DNA of 9,846 bases from an uncultured Chitinophagaceae bacterium (GTDB lineage: Bacteria; Bacteroidota; Bacteroidia; Chitinophagales; Chitinophagaceae): contig CAILAF010000205.1 of assembly GCA_903832075.1 (NCBI GenBank), positions 1 to 9,846 of the forward strand. The letters are read 5' to 3'. The translations under genes and the position numbers were made by a program. Below, piece by piece: positions 7,543 through 9,846 of the stretch (its first letter is position 1; each line of letters starts with the position of its first letter). The notes beneath the pieces were generated by a model. It did not search any database and had not been told where the DNA came from. It saw nothing but the letters and a program-made list of their open reading frames with translations.

Positions 7543-8415
7543 CTATTTATGCAATGTTATTGTTCCCACATTCACTGTATTGGCATTACTGATAGTTATG
7601 TTTGTAATAGTACTATCTAAATAACCATTTGATGCATGGAAGTTGGCAGAATAGGTTCCATCCTTTAATCCACGTATTTTAAAATTGCCATTATTTCTAT
7701 TGACAAAGGCATAAGCCGTATCATTCGGACCATACACAGTAACTATTTCAGGCCATGCAGCACTTGGAGCAACAGAACCTGCTACCGTTCCAGATTGACT
7801 AACAACAAATGCAGTGAGAAATGGATTTAAATAAAAAGTAGTACCAACTTGTAAGATAGATCTCTGTACGTTAAAGTCTAACCACAATCTTGATGCATTA
7901 GCAGCATAATGTTCAAACTCATTACCATTTAATTTTACTAAAACGTAAGAAGGCGCCCCAGGTGGTAATTGTAAATTATAAGTTACACTATCTTTTACAA
8001 TTGAATTATTGGTACCCAAATCAATTTTAATTAATCGGATACTTCCCACCGGAATAGTTGCAGTTGCAAATAAAGTATCAACGCCGTTTTGTAATTTCAG
8101 CAAATCATAAACAGCTGCAGAAACATTCAAACTCTCCCAAATTAAAGAAGAGTCAGGCTTTGGACCACCTCCACCAATTCGATCCCAATCGCATCCGTCA
8201 TGCTTTCTGGTATTGGTAGATGTATCAACTAATACTTCAACAGATTTTACATCCAAATAAACATTGTTGTAAAAACCCGGAGCGTCAGTTAATAATAATG
8301 AAACATTTTGTGCGCCTGCAGGTGCACTCGCTGAATTGCTTTTGGTACATGCAACTATTAAAGTTGACGCTACGATAGCTGTAATAGCTAATGAAAAAAG
8401 GATTTTTGTTTTCAT
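7543..8415 (-). CDS. DUF4382 domain-containing lipoprotein
   Basis: This is a predicted lipoprotein of 290 aa with no established biochemical function. The ATG start gives a lipoprotein signal peptide (MKTKILFSLAITAIV...) with the lipobox LIVA-C23, followed by a low-complexity Ser/Ala tether (about residues 26-35). The DUF4382 domain covers about 36-205. Its signature blocks are visible: SLLLTDAPGFYNNVYLDVKSVEV, VYDLLKLQNGVDTLFATATIPVGSIRLIKIDLGTNN (each given here in adjoining pieces), and a C-terminal block ending FYLNPFLTAFVV. A second beta-sandwich region, about 208-290 (SGTVAGSVAP, NNGNFKIRGLKDGTYSANF, VNVGTITLHK), looks like a carboxypeptidase-regulatory/SusD-neighbour type Ig-like fold. 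Residues 67-91 form an unusual Gly-, Asp- and Trp-containing insertion (HDGCDWDRIGGGGP) carrying the only other cysteine. It is bounded by a terminator downstream and a divergent gene upstream, so it is probably monocistronic. Confidence 0.9.
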   Translation of the reverse strand: MKTKILFSLAITAIVASTLIVACTKSNSASAPAGAQNVSLLLTDAPGFYNNVYLDVKSVEVLVDTSTNTRKHDGCDWDRIGGGGPKPDSSLIWESLNVSAAVYDLLKLQNGVDTLFATATIPVGSIRLIKIDLGTNNSIVKDSVTYNLQLPPGAPSYVLVKLNGNEFEHYAANASRLWLDFNVQRSILQVGTTFYLNPFLTAFVVSQSGTVAGSVAPSAAWPEIVTVYGPNDTAYAFVNRNNGNFKIRGLKDGTYSANFHASNGYLDSTITNITISNANTVNVGTITLHK

Positions 8416-8577
8416 AATTATAATTGTTTTAAAGTAGCAATTGAACGATAGGAATATTTTTTATTTATTAAACAATAACTAAGCCATTTAATGTTATAAG
8501 ATGCTAAAAGCTGCACGATGATTACCAAAAAAATGTTAAAGCATTTTGGAAAGAAAACATAATTGAGATAATAATAC

Positions 8578-8610
8578 TCTTAGGTAACTGCTAAGAAATA
8601 TTATCTTAGC
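8578..8610. repeat. Three alternating hexamers TCTTAG / CTAAGA / TCTTAG at 13-bp spacing
   Basis: TCTTAG at 8578-8583, CTAAGA at 8591-8596 and TCTTAG at 8604-8609 alternate in orientation. Each is separated from the next by exactly 7 bases. The middle copy can pair with either neighbour, giving two mutually exclusive hairpins; the right-hand one is longer (GCTAAGA 8590-8596 with TCTTAGC 8604-8610, 7-base loop). The array ends 43 bp before the start of the plus-strand barrel gene. It could be a multi-site operator or a leader RNA structure; nothing in the sequence decides between these. Confidence 0.5.
8580..8609 (+). promoter_or_regulatory. Weak candidate promoter for the plus-strand barrel gene
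   Basis: TTAG (8580-8583) and TATCTTAG (8602-8609) are 18 bp apart. Each is one mismatch away from the Bacteroidota -33 TTTG and -7 TAnnTTTG elements. Transcription would start near 8616, with a leader of about 38 nt before the TTG start. Both elements fall on the outer copies of the hexamer repeat, so any protein binding the repeat would compete with RNA polymerase. The match is imperfect and remains tentative. Confidence 0.25.
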
Positions 8611-8653
8611 GCCGTTCGAATTATTTTTCAGTTTAATAAAATCATTTAACATT

Positions 8654-9846
8654 TTGAAATTTCATCAAAGAATTATTATTACTTCAGTTTTGTGCATTGG
8701 CTTTTTTTTCTCATCAACAGCGCAGGATTCAACCAATCAAAAAATAAATCAAACAGATTATTCCAAACAAAAAGATTTGATTGATGTGATATTAAGTATA
8801 CTAAAAAAAGATGCTGCTAAAAGAACAAATGCTGCTCAAGAAAAATCTGGAAGAGTACATATTTCGGGTTCACCTGCCATTGAATATTCTTTACAAACAG
8901 GATTGGCATTTAATATGACAGGTAATCTTGCATTTTATACAGGTAATGATTCAGCTCAAAATATTTCATCTATTTTATTGGCTCCTGCTTTTACACAAAA
9001 GCAACAAATATTATTGCCGGTACAATCATCTATTTGGACGAAAGGAAACAAATATAATTTTATTGGCGATTGGCGTTTTTTAAAATATCCTGAACACACT
9101 TACGGATTAGGTGGCTATACAAAATCAACTGATGGTTATAAAATTAATTATAACTATATGCGCTTTTATCAGTTTGCTGTTAGAAATATTGGCAAAGATT
9201 TATATGCCGGTATAGGTTATCAATTAGATAATCATTGGAATATTCAAGAATTAAATTTACCAACAGGTTTTGTAACAGACTTTCAGAGATATGGCCTCAA
9301 TAACAGCTCCAGATCATCAGGCTTATCATTAGATTTTTTATATGATAACAGAAGAAATTCTATTAATCCTGAAGGAGGTTTTTACAGCAATTTGGTATTG
9401 CGTCAAAACATGCAATGGATTGGCAGTGATCAAAACTGGACATCATTATTAATTGATGTGAGAAAATTTATTCAACTTTCTCCATCATCAAAAAATATTT
9501 TAGCGTTTTGGAGTTATAATTGGATAACACTTAGTGGTAATCCACCTTATCTCGATTTGCCAAGCACAGGATGGGATACTTATAGCAACACCGGAAGAGG
9601 TTATGCGCAAAGTCGTTTTAGAAGTAAGAACATGATTGATTTTGAAACAGAATATCGTTTCGCTATTTCTCGTAATGGATTAATTGGTGGCGTTGTTTTT
9701 GCCAATGCACAATCTTATTCAGAAATAAACAATAATAGTTTTCAAGTGATACAACCCGGTTATGGCGCGGGTTTGCGCTTAAAGTTCAATAAATTTTCAC
9801 GTACTAATATTTGTATTGATTATGGTTTTGGTGCACATGGATCAAG
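8654..9846 (+). CDS. Omp85-family (surface antigen D15/BamA-like) outer-membrane barrel without POTRA, 3' end cut by window
   Basis: The frame is open from 8588 to the right edge. No in-frame ATG occurs before codon 88 (8915-8917), which is inside the barrel. I use the TTG at 8654-8656, which gives a good signal peptide (MKFHQRIIITSVLCIGFF..., ending STAQ, cleavage about 23/24) and 397 visible codons. After a short polar linker with no POTRA domain (about residues 25-70) the sequence is all beta-barrel from about residue 70 (SGSPAIEYSLQTGLAFNMTG). Omp85 hallmarks are DFLYDNRRNSINPEGGFYSNL, the loop-6 type signature RGY (R315-G316-Y317), NMIDFETEYRFAI, and near the end GYGAGLRLKFNKFSRTNI-CIDYGFG. 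The last motif normally precedes the final strand, so only some 10-25 residues are probably missing. It lies divergent to the lipoprotein gene. Superfamily is well supported; the exported or inserted substrate is unknown. Confidence 0.88.
   Translation, partial: MKFHQRIIITSVLCIGFFFSSTAQDSTNQKINQTDYSKQKDLIDVILSILKKDAAKRTNAAQEKSGRVHISGSPAIEYSLQTGLAFNMTGNLAFYTGNDSAQNISSILLAPAFTQKQQILLPVQSSIWTKGNKYNFIGDWRFLKYPEHTYGLGGYTKSTDGYKINYNYMRFYQFAVRNIGKDLYAGIGYQLDNHWNIQELNLPTGFVTDFQRYGLNNSSRSSGLSLDFLYDNRRNSINPEGGFYSNLVLRQNMQWIGSDQNWTSLLIDVRKFIQLSPSSKNILAFWSYNWITLSGNPPYLDLPSTGWDTYSNTGRGYAQSRFRSKNMIDFETEYRFAISRNGLIGGVVFANAQSYSEINNNSFQVIQPGYGAGLRLKFNKFSRTNICIDYGFGAHGS

Noticed and set aside
8416..8425. A/T palindrome AATTATAATT directly before the lipoprotein ATG
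   Set aside because: Such short A/T-only palindromes are expected by chance in this composition and it has no partner element.
1..9846. Mobile elements, CRISPR arrays, tRNA or rRNA genes and phase-variable promoters
   Set aside because: I looked for transposase motifs, regularly spaced direct repeats, cloverleaf-like segments and long inverted repeats flanking promoters, and saw none.

Overview
The window is strongly A+T-rich and reads as chromosomal DNA from a member of the Bacteroidota, possibly Chitinophagales or a related soil/freshwater lineage. The evidence is: start regions without Shine-Dalgarno sequences; candidate promoters resembling the Bacteroidota TTTG / TAnnTTTG pattern; signal peptides ending in '-AQ' or '-SQ'; a DUF4382 lipoprotein; and Omp85-type barrel proteins typical of the phylum. 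The genus cannot be fixed from this sequence.

Layout. Positions 1-5293 (minus strand) hold a tripartite efflux operon read in the order outer-membrane factor (TolC/OprM-like), periplasmic adaptor lipoprotein (AcrA/MexA-like), inner-membrane RND pump (AcrB/MexB-like, HAE1 type). The pump gene runs off the left edge after 928 codons, shortly before the conserved TM10 lysine region. The three genes are separated by only 36 and 21 bp and no terminator lies between them, so they are probably co-transcribed. A candidate promoter with an overlapping palindrome lies just upstream of the first gene. No regulator gene is visible in the window. Next, 5537-7372 (minus) encodes a single-POTRA, Omp85/BamA-like outer-membrane barrel. 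After it, 7543-8415 (minus) encodes a DUF4382 lipoprotein, which has a clear hairpin terminator behind it. Divergently, from 8654 to the right edge (plus), lies a second Omp85-type barrel. It lacks POTRA domains and is cut only slightly short of its end.

How the genes fit together. Everything in the window belongs to the cell envelope. The three efflux proteins should form one machine spanning both membranes: pump, lipid-anchored adaptor and outer-membrane duct. The two barrels and the lipoprotein are probably separate transcription units, with no proven functional link to the pump.

I found no mobile element, CRISPR array, tRNA or rRNA, and no clear evidence of an undescribed multi-gene system. 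The points most worth a second look are: a substrate pocket in the RND pump that has lost most of the AcrB phenylalanines; a triple alternating hexamer repeat in front of the right-hand barrel gene; an operator-like palindrome on the efflux promoter; loss of the RGF/RGY signature in the POTRA-containing barrel; and non-ATG (TTG) starts for both barrel genes.
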